A DNA stretch of 64,000 bases from Phycisphaerales bacterium (lineage in GTDB: Bacteria; Planctomycetota; Phycisphaerae; Tepidisphaerales; Tepidisphaeraceae): contig JADLCB010000015.1 in assembly GCA_020847375.1 (NCBI GenBank), forward strand, positions 1 through 64,000, in the 5' to 3' direction. Shown in pieces: positions 42,416 through 52,804 of the stretch (its first letter is position 1; every line of letters starts with the position of its first letter). Made by a program: the position numbers and the translations under genes. The notes beneath the pieces were generated by a model that was given only the letters and a program-made list of their open reading frames with translations, searched no databases and was not told where the DNA came from.

Positions 42416-43804
42416 TCAGGGGCGCGGCAACGTGGTGGCTGGCGTTTTATTGCGCTGGCTGTGCCAAAAAGCGTTTATCATGATCACGATAAACAAAATC
42501 CCCCCCACCAGCGCCAGCAATCCGCCCACGCCGACAATCGCCAGACCAATGCGTTCTGCCGTATCCAGCACCCGTTGCTCCGAACCATAGGTCTTGCGCG
42601 GCGCGTTACCCAATGTGCCCGCCACCGCCAGCCCCAGCACAAACAGCATCTGCCCGATTGCGTAAATCAGCGGCTGCCAGCGCGCCAAGCGCGGCCAGGC
42701 AATGGTCAGACCCAGTCGCGGCAGCAGGATCATCATCACTGTCATATAGGCGATGGTCACCGCCCCGATATTGGCGTGATAATGGGCCGGCGTGAGGGTT
42801 GTATCGGCCACAATCATCGCCCCCAGGACAAACCCGACCAGGGTCAGGATCACGCTGCTGATCAGCCCGCCCAGCGCGGGGCTTTGCAGATGCCATCGCA
42901 CCATCGGCATGCGATGTCGTACTGCCATGATTCCCAGCCCGATCAGAATGAGCGCGGCTGGAAACAAACCATACTGCATCATGCGCGTGAACCAGATTTC
43001 CGGGTAACCGCCAAACGTCAACCATGGCGCCGGCAACACCGGCAACACGATCAGCGCGCACAAGATCAGCGCGCCGATGCGCCCCAGAACCGGCTGGTCT
43101 GTTAAATGCTCCAGCAGAATCATCCATGCCCCCAGCATGCCCAGGGCACTGGCAGCCTGCAGCACATGACCGCCGCCCCAGAAAATATATTCGTAATAGG
43201 CAACCGGATTCATGTTCGGTACATGATTGACCAGTGCGCCAACCATCGTCACCAGCGCAAGCATGAACACCACCGCGCCAGACCGTAGCGCAACGCGCAC
43301 GCCAGGCGATAAGGGTGAATCGAACCGGCCTGCCCCAATCAGGCGTAAATCCAGAAACTGCAACAGGACGCCGCTGATAAAAATGATCCAGCCCGCCAGG
43401 AAAACCGGATGATCCAGCACCGGCACATAATTGGAAAGAATGGGCGTGGCTGACCTGGAAAAAACCGGAATCACCTGCAGAACCACCCCGACCGCCGCCA
43501 CCACAACCGCCAGCCGTGACCAGTTCCAGCAGCGCCGACCGGGCAACAGACAGAAAAATCCCGCCAGGCTGGAGAAGAACCAAACACTGATCGCCAGATT
43601 GACATGCACCACCAGGCTGCGGCGGGCCAGTTCAGCATCGGGAATGATGATCGCACCGATATTGGGTATCCGCCCGATGACCAGCACCAGCGAAAACGCC
43701 CCCGCCACCGCCAGCGAAACAACCGCCAAAACAAACCACCAGACCGCATCACCGGAGGCTGATCCCTGGCTGGCGTGCGGCAATGACGGGGATAAAGTCT
43801 CCAT
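42416..43804 (-). CDS. Divergent haem-copper-oxidase subunit I-like membrane protein
   Basis: 462 aa from the ATG at 43804 (one at 43831 is also possible; the longer frame to 44056 runs across the next gene's promoter). There are about 12 hydrophobic helices. Haem ligands of the oxidase fold can be placed: His67 in VVHVNLAISVWF (helix II, low-spin haem) and His341/His343 in PAHYHANIGAV (helix X, high- and low-spin haem, one residue apart as usual). Helix VI has YIFWGGGHVLQ (His213, a CuB ligand). The His-His pair of helix VII, the other two CuB ligands, is not seen about 50 residues later (LTFGGYPEIWF). So it may bind two haems but not a normal CuB. No subunit II or III gene is next to it. 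Confidence 0.7.
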   Translation of the reverse strand: METLSPSLPHASQGSASGDAVWWFVLAVVSLAVAGAFSLVLVIGRIPNIGAIIIPDAELARRSLVVHVNLAISVWFFSSLAGFFCLLPGRRCWNWSRLAVVVAAVGVVLQVIPVFSRSATPILSNYVPVLDHPVFLAGWIIFISGVLLQFLDLRLIGAGRFDSPLSPGVRVALRSGAVVFMLALVTMVGALVNHVPNMNPVAYYEYIFWGGGHVLQAASALGMLGAWMILLEHLTDQPVLGRIGALILCALIVLPVLPAPWLTFGGYPEIWFTRMMQYGLFPAALILIGLGIMAVRHRMPMVRWHLQSPALGGLISSVILTLVGFVLGAMIVADTTLTPAHYHANIGAVTIAYMTVMMILLPRLGLTIAWPRLARWQPLIYAIGQMLFVLGLAVAGTLGNAPRKTYGSEQRVLDTAERIGLAIVGVGGLLALVGGILFIVIMINAFWHSQRNKTPATTLPRP

Positions 43805-43875
43805 TTTGACAGATGAAAGGGGCTGGCGCATTGGTGATTCGCTAACAATTTTTTCGCCCAGGTGAATGCAAGGCA

Positions 43876-43903
43876 TTGCCTTTAGGCGTAGTAAGTCTAT
43901 AAC
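43876..43903 (+). promoter_or_regulatory. Promoter of the ABC-F gene
   Basis: -35 TTGCCT (43876-43881), 16-bp spacer, -10 TATAAC (43898-43903). The start codon GTG is at 43914, so the leader would be only about 4 nt. Confidence 0.55.
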
Positions 43904-43913
43904 CCTTTTCCCC

Positions 43914-45842
43914 GTGGCAGTAGCAACACTGGAAAATCTCGTAAAAATATTCGGCGACCGGACGATCTTCAATCGTCTGTCGCTGCAAATCGACCGTGGC
44001 GAGCGCGTCGGGCTTATTGGCGACAACGGCGCGGGCAAAAGCACGTTGTTTCGCATGCTCAGCGGTCAGATGCAACCTGACAGCGGCGTTGTCGCGGTCA
44101 GTCGTTCGGTCAAAGTCGGCTACCTGCAGCAAGACCCGGTCTTTGATCATGACAATACCGTCATTGACGAAGCGGAGAAAGCCTTCGAGCAACTACACGC
44201 CTTATCGCAGCAATTGCGCGATCTGGAACTGGCGATGGCCAGCCAGCAAGGCGATGAGTTGGAACGCACGCTGGAGCGCTACCAGAAAACCCAGCATGAT
44301 TTCGACATCGCCGGTGGTTACGCCTGGCGGCATCGCCTGGAAGCCACGCTCAATGGCGTTGGTCTGGAACCGACCATCTGGCAGCAACCCGTTGGCACGT
44401 TGTCCGGTGGGCAGCGCTCGCGGCTGGCGCTGGCCAAGTTGCTGATCGGTCAGCCCGATCTTCTTCTGCTGGACGAACCGACCAACCATCTGGATCTGGC
44501 CGCCATTGAATGGCTGGAAAATTATCTGGGCAATTTCAGCGGCGCGGTCATTCTGATCAGCCACGACCGCTACCTACTCGACCGACTGTGCACGCGCATC
44601 GCCTGGTTGAATCAGGGAATCATCCGCAGTTACCCCGGCAATTACACCGCCTTTACCCAGCAGCGCCAGTTGCAGGAACTCAGCCAGCAACGCGCCTTTG
44701 AACAGCAACAGGCCGATATCGACAAGCAGCAGGAATATATCCGCCGGTTCAGTGCCGGCCAGCGCGCCCGTCAGGCCAAGGGGCGCAGCAAGCGCCTGAC
44801 GCGCCTGATGGCCAGTGATCAGATTATTTCCGCCGTCGGTACGCAAAAACATATTCATCTGTCACTCAACACCGATCAACGGGCGGGTGATCAGGTTCTG
44901 CGCGTCAGAAATCTGTCCAAACGCTACGGCCGTCATCAGCTCTGGCAGGCGGTCAAATTCGATCTCACCCGCGGACAGCGCGTCGGAATCATCGGCCCCA
45001 ATGGATCGGGCAAGACGACCCTGTTGGAAATACTGCTGGGCAACCGTGATGCCGACAGCGGCGATATCCGTTGGGGCGCCAATCTGAACATCGGTTATTA
45101 CGATCAGCATCAGGCCGATCTGGATGAGCAGTCAACCGTTTTTGAACAAGTGATGGGGGATCGCTTGCTGGCCCCCCAGAGTGTGCGCGACCTGCTGGCG
45201 ATGCTGCTGTTTCGTGGCGACGACATTCACAAACCCATTCACCTCCTTTCCGGTGGCGAACGGGCGCGCGTGCAACTGGCTGAGTTGTTGCTGGATCAGC
45301 CCAACGTTCTGCTGCTGGATGAACCGACCAATCATCTGGATATCGCGTCGTGCGAAGCACTGGAAAATACGTTGCGCACGTTCCCGGGCACTATTTTATG
45401 TGTCAGCCACGACCGTTATTTTCTGAACCGCATCGCCCAGCGGTTGTTGATTCTTCAACCGCCTCATCTGGTGGATTTTACCGGCAGTTTTGACGACTGG
45501 CAGCGGCGCCTGCAACAACAGCAACCGGTTGAAGTTCCGATCCCAGCCAACAATGCCAAATCCGCCGGCTCCATCAACACCAAATCGACGACGGCCTCCG
45601 CCCGTTCAACCTCCAAGCGCAAAGACAACCCCTACGCCCGCCCCTTCGGGAAATTATCGCTGGTGGAACTGGAACATCAGATCACCGAGACGGAAATCGC
45701 GGTGGCTCAGGCGCAGATGGCGTTCGCCAGTCAGACGATGAAAGACCCCGCCCAATCCAAGGCCCTGTCAGCCGAATATGAAACCTTGACCAAAAAGCTC
45801 GAGCAGCTTGAAGCTGAATACTTTGCCCGTGAGGAGATGTAG
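43914..45842 (+). CDS. uup: ABC-F ATPase, Uup/EttA-like
   Basis: 642 aa from a GTG at 43914; the frame further upstream covers the promoter. Two ABC cassettes in one chain without membrane helices: Walker A GDNGAGKSTLFRM, signature TLSGGQRSRLALAKLL, Walker B LLLDEPTNHLDLAA; then GPNGSGKTTLLEIL, LLSGGERARVQLAELL and LLLDEPTNHLDIAS. Between them is the charged linker of ABC-F proteins (QQQADIDKQQEYIRRFSAGQ), and the C-terminus is a coiled coil (SLVELEHQITETEIAVAQAQ), as in Uup. These proteins work on the ribosome or on DNA branch points. The symbol is the best match in form. Confidence 0.88.
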   Translation: MAVATLENLVKIFGDRTIFNRLSLQIDRGERVGLIGDNGAGKSTLFRMLSGQMQPDSGVVAVSRSVKVGYLQQDPVFDHDNTVIDEAEKAFEQLHALSQQLRDLELAMASQQGDELERTLERYQKTQHDFDIAGGYAWRHRLEATLNGVGLEPTIWQQPVGTLSGGQRSRLALAKLLIGQPDLLLLDEPTNHLDLAAIEWLENYLGNFSGAVILISHDRYLLDRLCTRIAWLNQGIIRSYPGNYTAFTQQRQLQELSQQRAFEQQQADIDKQQEYIRRFSAGQRARQAKGRSKRLTRLMASDQIISAVGTQKHIHLSLNTDQRAGDQVLRVRNLSKRYGRHQLWQAVKFDLTRGQRVGIIGPNGSGKTTLLEILLGNRDADSGDIRWGANLNIGYYDQHQADLDEQSTVFEQVMGDRLLAPQSVRDLLAMLLFRGDDIHKPIHLLSGGERARVQLAELLLDQPNVLLLDEPTNHLDIASCEALENTLRTFPGTILCVSHDRYFLNRIAQRLLILQPPHLVDFTGSFDDWQRRLQQQQPVEVPIPANNAKSAGSINTKSTTASARSTSKRKDNPYARPFGKLSLVELEHQITETEIAVAQAQMAFASQTMKDPAQSKALSAEYETLTKKLEQLEAEYFAREEM

Positions 45843-45922
45843 TTTTTCCCCGGCCAATAAGACTTTTTTGCAGTTCGCCCGGCCGAGACAGGCCTGTGAA
45901 ACCTAAAAATACAAAACAGAGG

Positions 45923-46915
45923 TCATCCGCCCTGGCTTTGCGTGTTCTGGCACCACGACTGATTGGCGCGATACCAACGGATTGTCTGCCGCAGCGCCGT
46001 GTCGAAATCATGTTGCGGCTGCCAGCCAAGCGTCTGACGCAATTTGGAACTGTCAATCGCGTAGCGGCGGTCATGGCCGGGTCGATCCGCCACCAGTTCA
46101 ACACTCTCGTCCCAGCTTCGGTGCATTTCATCGAGAATGACCTGGGTGATCTGGCGATTGGTAATCTGATTATCCGCCCCGATGTTGTAGGTTTCACCGA
46201 TTTGCCCATGTTGCGCGATCATCAGCAACGCGCGGCAATTGTCTTGCACATGCAACCAGTCGCGTACATTCAGACCATCGCCATACAGCGGAACGCGCTG
46301 ACCCTGCATCAGGCGCATCACAAAATAAGGAATCAGTTTTTCAGGATATTGATATGGACCAAAATTATTGCTGGGCCGGGCGATCATGACCGGCAGGCCG
46401 TGCGTGATTGACGCCGCCCGCACCAGAAAATCGGCCCCGGCCTTGCTGGCGCTGTATGGGCTGTTGGGTGCCAGCGGCGATGATTCCGTGAAACGGGCTT
46501 GCGGCTGGTCCAGCGGCAGCGAACCATACACCTCATCCGTGCTGACCTGTACAAACCGTTCAACACTTCGCTGGCGCGCCGCATCCAGCAGGACCTGTGT
46601 GCCCAGCATGTTGGAATGAATAAATGGCACACCGGCATCGATGCTGCGATCAACATGCGTCTGGGCTGCAAAATTGATGATGAGGTCAACCGCGTGTTGC
46701 CTCAACACGGAATCAACCAGTGGTCGGTCGGAAATATCGCCCCGAATAAAAACAATGCGCCCTGCGTCGATGAGCGGCTGAATATGGACGAGATCACCCG
46801 CGTAGTTCAGGCAATCCAGCGCGATGACCCGTGCGCCAGGCAGTGTTCTGGCCAGCAGATGAGTAAAGTGGCCACCGATAAAACCGGCAGCGCCTGTGAT
46901 CAGCCATGTATTCAT
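45923..46915 (-). CDS. rmlB: dTDP-glucose 4,6-dehydratase
   Basis: 330 aa. An extended SDR enzyme: NAD site WLITGAAGFIGGHFTHLL, then INFAAQTHVDRSID. Catalysis: VSTDEVYGSLPLD (Thr, Asp, Glu of the dehydratase step) and YSASKAGADFLV (Tyr-x3-Lys). NNFGPYQYPEKLIPYF also matches RmlB. It turns dTDP-glucose into dTDP-4-keto-6-deoxyglucose, a step toward dTDP-L-rhamnose and other deoxysugars. Its start overlaps the stop of rmlA by 4 bp (ATGA), so the two are translated together. rmlC and rmlD are not in this window. Confidence 0.94.
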   Translation of the reverse strand: MNTWLITGAAGFIGGHFTHLLARTLPGARVIALDCLNYAGDLVHIQPLIDAGRIVFIRGDISDRPLVDSVLRQHAVDLIINFAAQTHVDRSIDAGVPFIHSNMLGTQVLLDAARQRSVERFVQVSTDEVYGSLPLDQPQARFTESSPLAPNSPYSASKAGADFLVRAASITHGLPVMIARPSNNFGPYQYPEKLIPYFVMRLMQGQRVPLYGDGLNVRDWLHVQDNCRALLMIAQHGQIGETYNIGADNQITNRQITQVILDEMHRSWDESVELVADRPGHDRRYAIDSSKLRQTLGWQPQHDFDTALRQTIRWYRANQSWCQNTQSQGG

Positions 46916-47655
46916 TGTGATGAGTCCAGATTCGCTCCACGCTGGGCTACCAGATTACAGGCGCGCAGATAAAAGTCGATATTCTCCCCCGCATCGGCCC
47001 AGTAGCCGTTGATTTTTTCCGCCATAAGCTGTCCGCGCGCCAGATAGGCGTTATTGACATCGGTAATTTCCAGCTCATTGCGGGCTGACGGTACGAGCGA
47101 GCGAATCATGTCAAAAACCTGATGATCGTAAAAATAGACGCCGGTGACCGCCCAATTGCCCGGAGGTTGCGCGGGCTTTTCGTGAATACGCATCACGCGA
47201 CCGTGCTCATCAAGTTCAGCCACACCGTAGGCGGAAGGATTTTGCACCTGCGACAGCAGAATGCGCGCACCGCCACCCTGGGCTTCATAACGCTGGCGCG
47301 CCCCAGCCAGCGAGCGTTCCAGGATGTTGTCCCCCAGGATCAGCATCAGCGGGCTGCCCGCAGCAAAATGTTCCGCCAGGCTCAGGGCCTGTGCGATGCC
47401 ACCGGCTTCGGGCTGATAGATATAACTTAATTCGCGCAGGCCATATTCGCGCCCGTTGCCCAGAAGGCGGATAAAGTCACCGGCATTATTTCCCCCAGCC
47501 ACAAGCAGAACTTCCGTAATACCCGCCAGCGCCATGCACTGCACCGGATAGCAGATCATCGGCCGGTCATAGACCGGCAGGAGATGTTTATTGGTGACGC
47601 GGGTCAGCAGATGTAACCGGCTGCCCCTGCCGCCGGCAAGAATAACGCCCTTCAT
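46912..47655 (-). CDS. rmlA: Glucose-1-phosphate thymidylyltransferase
   Basis: 247 aa from the ATG at 47655, where the nucleotidyltransferase motif starts directly (MKGVILAGGRGSRLHLLTRV). TNKHLLPVYDRPMICYPVQC and LILGDNILERSL are family marks, and GVYFYDHQVFDMIRSLVPSA comes later. It is a short form; many RmlA are about 290 aa. The enzyme joins glucose-1-phosphate and dTTP to give dTDP-glucose. The rmlB gene follows with a 4-bp overlap. In the glycan-rich context the sugars probably end up in surface polysaccharide. Confidence 0.92.
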   Translation of the reverse strand: MKGVILAGGRGSRLHLLTRVTNKHLLPVYDRPMICYPVQCMALAGITEVLLVAGGNNAGDFIRLLGNGREYGLRELSYIYQPEAGGIAQALSLAEHFAAGSPLMLILGDNILERSLAGARQRYEAQGGGARILLSQVQNPSAYGVAELDEHGRVMRIHEKPAQPPGNWAVTGVYFYDHQVFDMIRSLVPSARNELEITDVNNAYLARGQLMAEKINGYWADAGENIDFYLRACNLVAQRGANLDSSQ

Positions 47656-47723
47656 GGTGGCTGGCCTCGTGAACAAGTTTTCCGTGCCTGCTGCCAGTAA
47701 CCGATCCTGGCCGCTGTTGCAGG

Positions 47724-50099
47724 CTATTTCGCCTTCCTCTTCTTTATCGGCTGAACCACGGGGGTAATCCCTTTTGCCTGGATATTGGTGGCATGGAACA
47801 GAATTTGCGTCATCAGGCGGGTGGCGGTGGCTGGCGTATACCCAGCGATGCCATCCGTTTCATTGCCAACCAATCCAGAACTTAAATCCTCACGGCTGTA
47901 GATCACACCCCAGCGATCGTCAATCCTGATCCCTTGCAAATGTGGCCCGTGCAATGCGCTGCCTCGTGCATGGCGCGTGTAGAATCGCCAGGCAATGGCG
48001 GTCTGTGATTCATCCCCAGTTTTGTAAAGCGCATCATTTTCATCAATGGTTTCCAACTTTTTCTGCGGAAACATCTCCGCCAGGATTTTTTCCGCCGCGC
48101 TGGCAAAGGCGCCTTGCCCACCGGCTGCATCGATCACCAGCGTGCCGCCATCTTCGACAAATTTTTTCAGATGCGCCTGCTCTTGTGCGGTTAATGACAA
48201 ATCATCCGTTCCCGTCAGATGCGCCACCTTCACATCGGTCAGCGGTTGATCCAGTTTCACCACCCGGCTGACCAGTTCCACCGCGTAACGGTTATGCAAC
48301 TGCGCCGCCAAGCGCTGCCAACCTCCCGGTTCAGGATTCCAGTTGCCCGCGGTCTGAACCCGTGCCAGGGTGATCGTCTGGGTCGGCTTGATTGCATCAT
48401 CCTTGTGCACCCAGGAGGAAAATCCGCGATAATGCCGACCCGCTCCAACGACTGCGTACTGATGGATATTGGCAGCCAGTTCCCAACTGGATTCCCTGCC
48501 TTTAATGGTTCCGGTCTGCCAGTCACGGGCGGGATCACCACTGGCGACAATCAGCGCCAGTTCGCGCACGCCATTGCTCAACCCCATGACCTGTGGTTTG
48601 CTGCGCCAGCGTGAACGCTGAAACCGGCTGGTGTAGATGAGGTGGTCTTCCGGTAAAACGCGCAATTGATAATCGGGAAACAATTCCTCCAGCAGCTTTC
48701 GGAACGATTCCGTAAACGGCCGCGAATTACAATCCGCCATGGCCAGAATCAATCCGCCCTGTTCGACAAAGTTCTTGAGTTTCTGCTTGTGCTCATCCGG
48801 CAGTTTGAGCGCTTCGTTACCGGCGATATACAGGATTGGTGCATCATGCCAATCCGCTTCGGGAGACTCCATCTGCACAATTTGCCAGTTGTATTCTTTT
48901 TCTGATTGCAGACTGACCCAACGGGCGACATTGGCCAGATCGCGCCGACGATGATTCCATACCGCATCGGGCTGGCCTTCATTGGCGTATTCGAGCTTAT
49001 TCATCAGAATCGGCGCGCCGCCGCGCGCCAGGAACAGCAGCGCAAAACATGAGCTGGGCAGGGCTGGAATCCAGCCAGCATAATCCGCCGGAAATGAACC
49101 GTTGCGATTCTGCTGGGTGACCAGCCAGTCAGCCCCTTTGCTGAACCAATCCACCGAACCGATATATTTGCGCCCGCTGGCCACCCCGATGCGCTCGATT
49201 CCATAAAGCGTGACGATGGGAAAATCGCGCCTTTGATAAAACCGCTGATTCGAGGCGATTTTATCCATGTTGTCCGCCAGCCATTTCATCCCCGCCTCGA
49301 TCGCCAGATCGCTGGGAACAGGTGCTGAAGGGCGACAATCCAGACCGCGATTGGCGTACAGGTAGTCCTGCATGATATACAGCGATGCCACCCCCGCCGC
49401 TGTCATGCCCGGCGTCACCGGTTGCGTAGTCACCTGGGGATGCATGTAACTCCATCCGCCGCTGGGGTCCTGGTTATTCAGCCACGATTGTTCGACAAAT
49501 TTCCAGTACTGGATCGGTATCGGCACGCCTGTCTGTGCTGCGGCCCAGATGCCCAACACCGCGTACTGGCTGCGGCTATGGCTGTAACTTGAAGTTCCGG
49601 GCACATAACCATACTGTCCGATCCCGCCAACTATTTTGGTGTCAGGCCCGTTGATCATGTTCAGCAAAAACTGGGCGTCTTGCGCCATGAGCGCCTTGAT
49701 CTGTGGCGACTGCGGAAGGAAATACCACACCTGACAGCGCACGCCCAGGGCATAGACGCCAACCATCTTTTCTTGCATGAGAAATTCAATGGCTGGTTTA
49801 AGGCGCGGATCCTGCGGATTTTCGCCACTGGCCAGCAGGGCATAGACCGCCAGGGCGGTGGTACCGCCCCATTGCCCCCCACTGCTTAAATTGGCACGGT
49901 TCTCCGGATCGCGCGGGGATTTTTCCCAGGTGCCGTTTTGCTGCTGGCTGTAGATGTACTGCTTGGTCCGATCGATCGTATCCTGTATTTGCTGCGGTGT
50001 GGCCGCCAGCACCGGTGGACAGACCAGAAGAACCAAAGCTGCGGCAACCACCGCAATAATTCCGGGAGCATCAGGGGCATGAAGAACACCGGGGCGCAT
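47724..50099 (-). CDS. Secreted alpha/alpha-toroid (squalene-cyclase-like) protein with two DUF4159-like domains
   Basis: 791 aa from the ATG at 50099 (GGAG 8 nt upstream; an in-frame ATG at 50129 has no site). A signal peptide comes first (IIAVVAAALVLLVCPPVLAA). Residues 30-380 are an alpha/alpha toroid of the terpene cyclase/prenyltransferase type, with repeats such as WLADNMDKIA and WLVTQQNRNGSFPADYAGW. Then two DUF4159-type amidotransferase-like domains follow (about 395-590, with APILYIAGNEALKL and EQGGLILAMADCNS; about 610-770, with VKVAHLTGTDDLSL and EDGGTLVIDAAGG). The toroid plus DUF4159 form is a common planctomycete type; no role is known. The cyclase acid motif is not evident. A Lys-rich tail (QPIKKRKAK) ends it. 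rmlA lies 68 bp downstream. Confidence 0.8.
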   Translation of the reverse strand: MRPGVLHAPDAPGIIAVVAAALVLLVCPPVLAATPQQIQDTIDRTKQYIYSQQQNGTWEKSPRDPENRANLSSGGQWGGTTALAVYALLASGENPQDPRLKPAIEFLMQEKMVGVYALGVRCQVWYFLPQSPQIKALMAQDAQFLLNMINGPDTKIVGGIGQYGYVPGTSSYSHSRSQYAVLGIWAAAQTGVPIPIQYWKFVEQSWLNNQDPSGGWSYMHPQVTTQPVTPGMTAAGVASLYIMQDYLYANRGLDCRPSAPVPSDLAIEAGMKWLADNMDKIASNQRFYQRRDFPIVTLYGIERIGVASGRKYIGSVDWFSKGADWLVTQQNRNGSFPADYAGWIPALPSSCFALLFLARGGAPILMNKLEYANEGQPDAVWNHRRRDLANVARWVSLQSEKEYNWQIVQMESPEADWHDAPILYIAGNEALKLPDEHKQKLKNFVEQGGLILAMADCNSRPFTESFRKLLEELFPDYQLRVLPEDHLIYTSRFQRSRWRSKPQVMGLSNGVRELALIVASGDPARDWQTGTIKGRESSWELAANIHQYAVVGAGRHYRGFSSWVHKDDAIKPTQTITLARVQTAGNWNPEPGGWQRLAAQLHNRYAVELVSRVVKLDQPLTDVKVAHLTGTDDLSLTAQEQAHLKKFVEDGGTLVIDAAGGQGAFASAAEKILAEMFPQKKLETIDENDALYKTGDESQTAIAWRFYTRHARGSALHGPHLQGIRIDDRWGVIYSREDLSSGLVGNETDGIAGYTPATATRLMTQILFHATNIQAKGITPVVQPIKKRKAK

Positions 50100-50176
50100 G
50101 GGCAAAGCTCCGTTTCTTGCTGACGTCATCGCGCAACGACGCTGCCGGAGAATCTCGCCCTGGGGACGCTGACAGT

Positions 50177-51466
<1,290 letters not shown>

Positions 51467-51524
51467 TCGATGAAATCCTGCGCTGATGTTTGTGAGAAAT
51501 CAGCCACATTGTGGCAAGCGATGG

Positions 51525-51554
51525 AGTATAACGCCAAAAGAGCCTGATCGCCAA
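51525..51554 (-). promoter_or_regulatory. Promoter of gltA
   Basis: On the minus strand: -35 TTGGCG (51554-51549), 18-bp spacer, -10 TATACT (51530-51525). The leader would be about 55 nt. Confidence 0.5.
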
Positions 51555-51641
51555 TCGGGCGCGCAGGAAACTTGACCATCAGACCGAACCCGCGACGCCG
51601 AGGCGTTGATCGCTTCAACGGGCTGATATTTCAGTTCATCG

Positions 51642-51650
51642 TGCTACAAT
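51642..51650 (+). promoter_or_regulatory. Extended -10 box of the SPOR-like lipoprotein gene
   Basis: TGCTACAAT (51642-51650), the same extended -10 as at the NAD kinase gene. Here a leader of about 20 nt with TTGGAG comes before the ATG at 51676. Confidence 0.5.
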
Positions 51651-51675
51651 CCAGCCGTTTTGTTGGAGAACCATC

Positions 51676-52767
51676 ATGATGCCCATCAAAAAAATTCTGT
51701 TGTTATTCGTCGCGTTGGGTTGCGCTTCATGCGGGGGCAACAACCCTCCCCCGACTTCTTCGTCAACCGGCACGCTGACGCCAGCCGCGGAGGCTGCGGC
51801 GGTTGATTCAGCCTCCACCAGCGCCATTCCCGCCGGGGCGCAATGGACAATTTATGTCCAACAGGTGCAAGGCCCCAGCCATGTCGCCCAGGCTAAACGC
51901 CTGCGCGATCAACTGATCAGCACCACGGGAATGAAGCAGTGGTATCTCGTACACGATAATTCGTCCAGCACACTCTATTACGGCTATTACAAATCCATCG
52001 GCGACCAAAGCGCCGACCTGGAAAAGATCAAGGCGATGCGCGATCCGGTTTCCGCCCGGCGCCTGTTTGCCCAGGTGATGACGGTCGCCATCAATGCTTC
52101 CAACCCACAGGCGCCCGAGGCGTGGGATCTGCTTAACAGCGGTGGTTATTACACCTTGGAAATCGCCACGTATTCCGGTGGGCCTGGTCGGAAGCAGGCA
52201 GCCGTGGACAGCGTGCGCGAAGCCCGTGCCCAGGGTGTTGAAGCGTATTACTATCACGGCGACACCTCCAGCTCCGTCTGCATCGGCTCGTGGCCACGCC
52301 AGGCGGCCGAGGAAGCCGCGCCAGTCGTCAATGAAGGCGCCGATCATACCATCATCGTCTCCACCGGCCCGCGCAATGATTCGGTCGAACAAACCATGCT
52401 GCAGGCAGCGGCGCAGCGCAAAGGCATCGATAATATCGAAAAGCCGATTCACGTCGCGCCGCGTTTTGTCCCGCGTGATCCCTCCATGATCGCGGCACTC
52501 AAAAAATTCCCCTATCGGTATGTCGATGGCGAGCTTTACAGCACGCGAGTCGTTGATCCCAAGACACACCAACCGAGTCTAATGCCTGACCCCTCGTTTA
52601 TTGTGGTCATTCCCCGCAAACCGCAGAGCATTTTGACCCAGGAAAACACGGCGCAACAACCCCAGGGCAACTTTGGTCAAGCCGTCTATGGCCAGCCACA
52701 ACAGCAGACGCCGGCCACTTCATCTCCGAACCAGCAACAAGGCAAACTGAAATCACTGGGCGATTAA
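51676..52767 (+). CDS. Lipoprotein with two SPOR-like domains
   Basis: 363 aa. TTGGAG precedes the ATG. The lipobox is LGCASC|GG. Ser/Thr/Ala-rich linker, then two segments with the SPOR pattern: WTIYVQQVQGPSHVAQAKRL to TLYYGYYKSIG (about 55-115), and YTLEIATYSGGPGRKQAAVD to SVCIGSWPRQAA (about 155-215). SPOR domains bind peptidoglycan that has lost its stem peptides and gather at division sites. The end of the protein (from about 315) is Gln/Pro-rich. That planctomycetes keep SPOR-like proteins while many lack FtsZ makes the gene of interest. The next gene, rdgB, starts 37 bp later, likely in the same transcript. Confidence 0.7.
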   Translation: MMPIKKILLLFVALGCASCGGNNPPPTSSSTGTLTPAAEAAAVDSASTSAIPAGAQWTIYVQQVQGPSHVAQAKRLRDQLISTTGMKQWYLVHDNSSSTLYYGYYKSIGDQSADLEKIKAMRDPVSARRLFAQVMTVAINASNPQAPEAWDLLNSGGYYTLEIATYSGGPGRKQAAVDSVREARAQGVEAYYYHGDTSSSVCIGSWPRQAAEEAAPVVNEGADHTIIVSTGPRNDSVEQTMLQAAAQRKGIDNIEKPIHVAPRFVPRDPSMIAALKKFPYRYVDGELYSTRVVDPKTHQPSLMPDPSFIVVIPRKPQSILTQENTAQQPQGNFGQAVYGQPQQQTPATSSPNQQQGKLKSLGD

Positions 52768-52804
52768 ACAACCGGATGACCCAACAACAACCGATCCGCT
52801 GCCT

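Noticed and set aside
42606-43583. 325-codon open frame on the minus strand, other phase
   Set aside because: Frame-shifted shadow of the oxidase-like protein; Gly/Arg/Ala-rich without hydrophobic helices.
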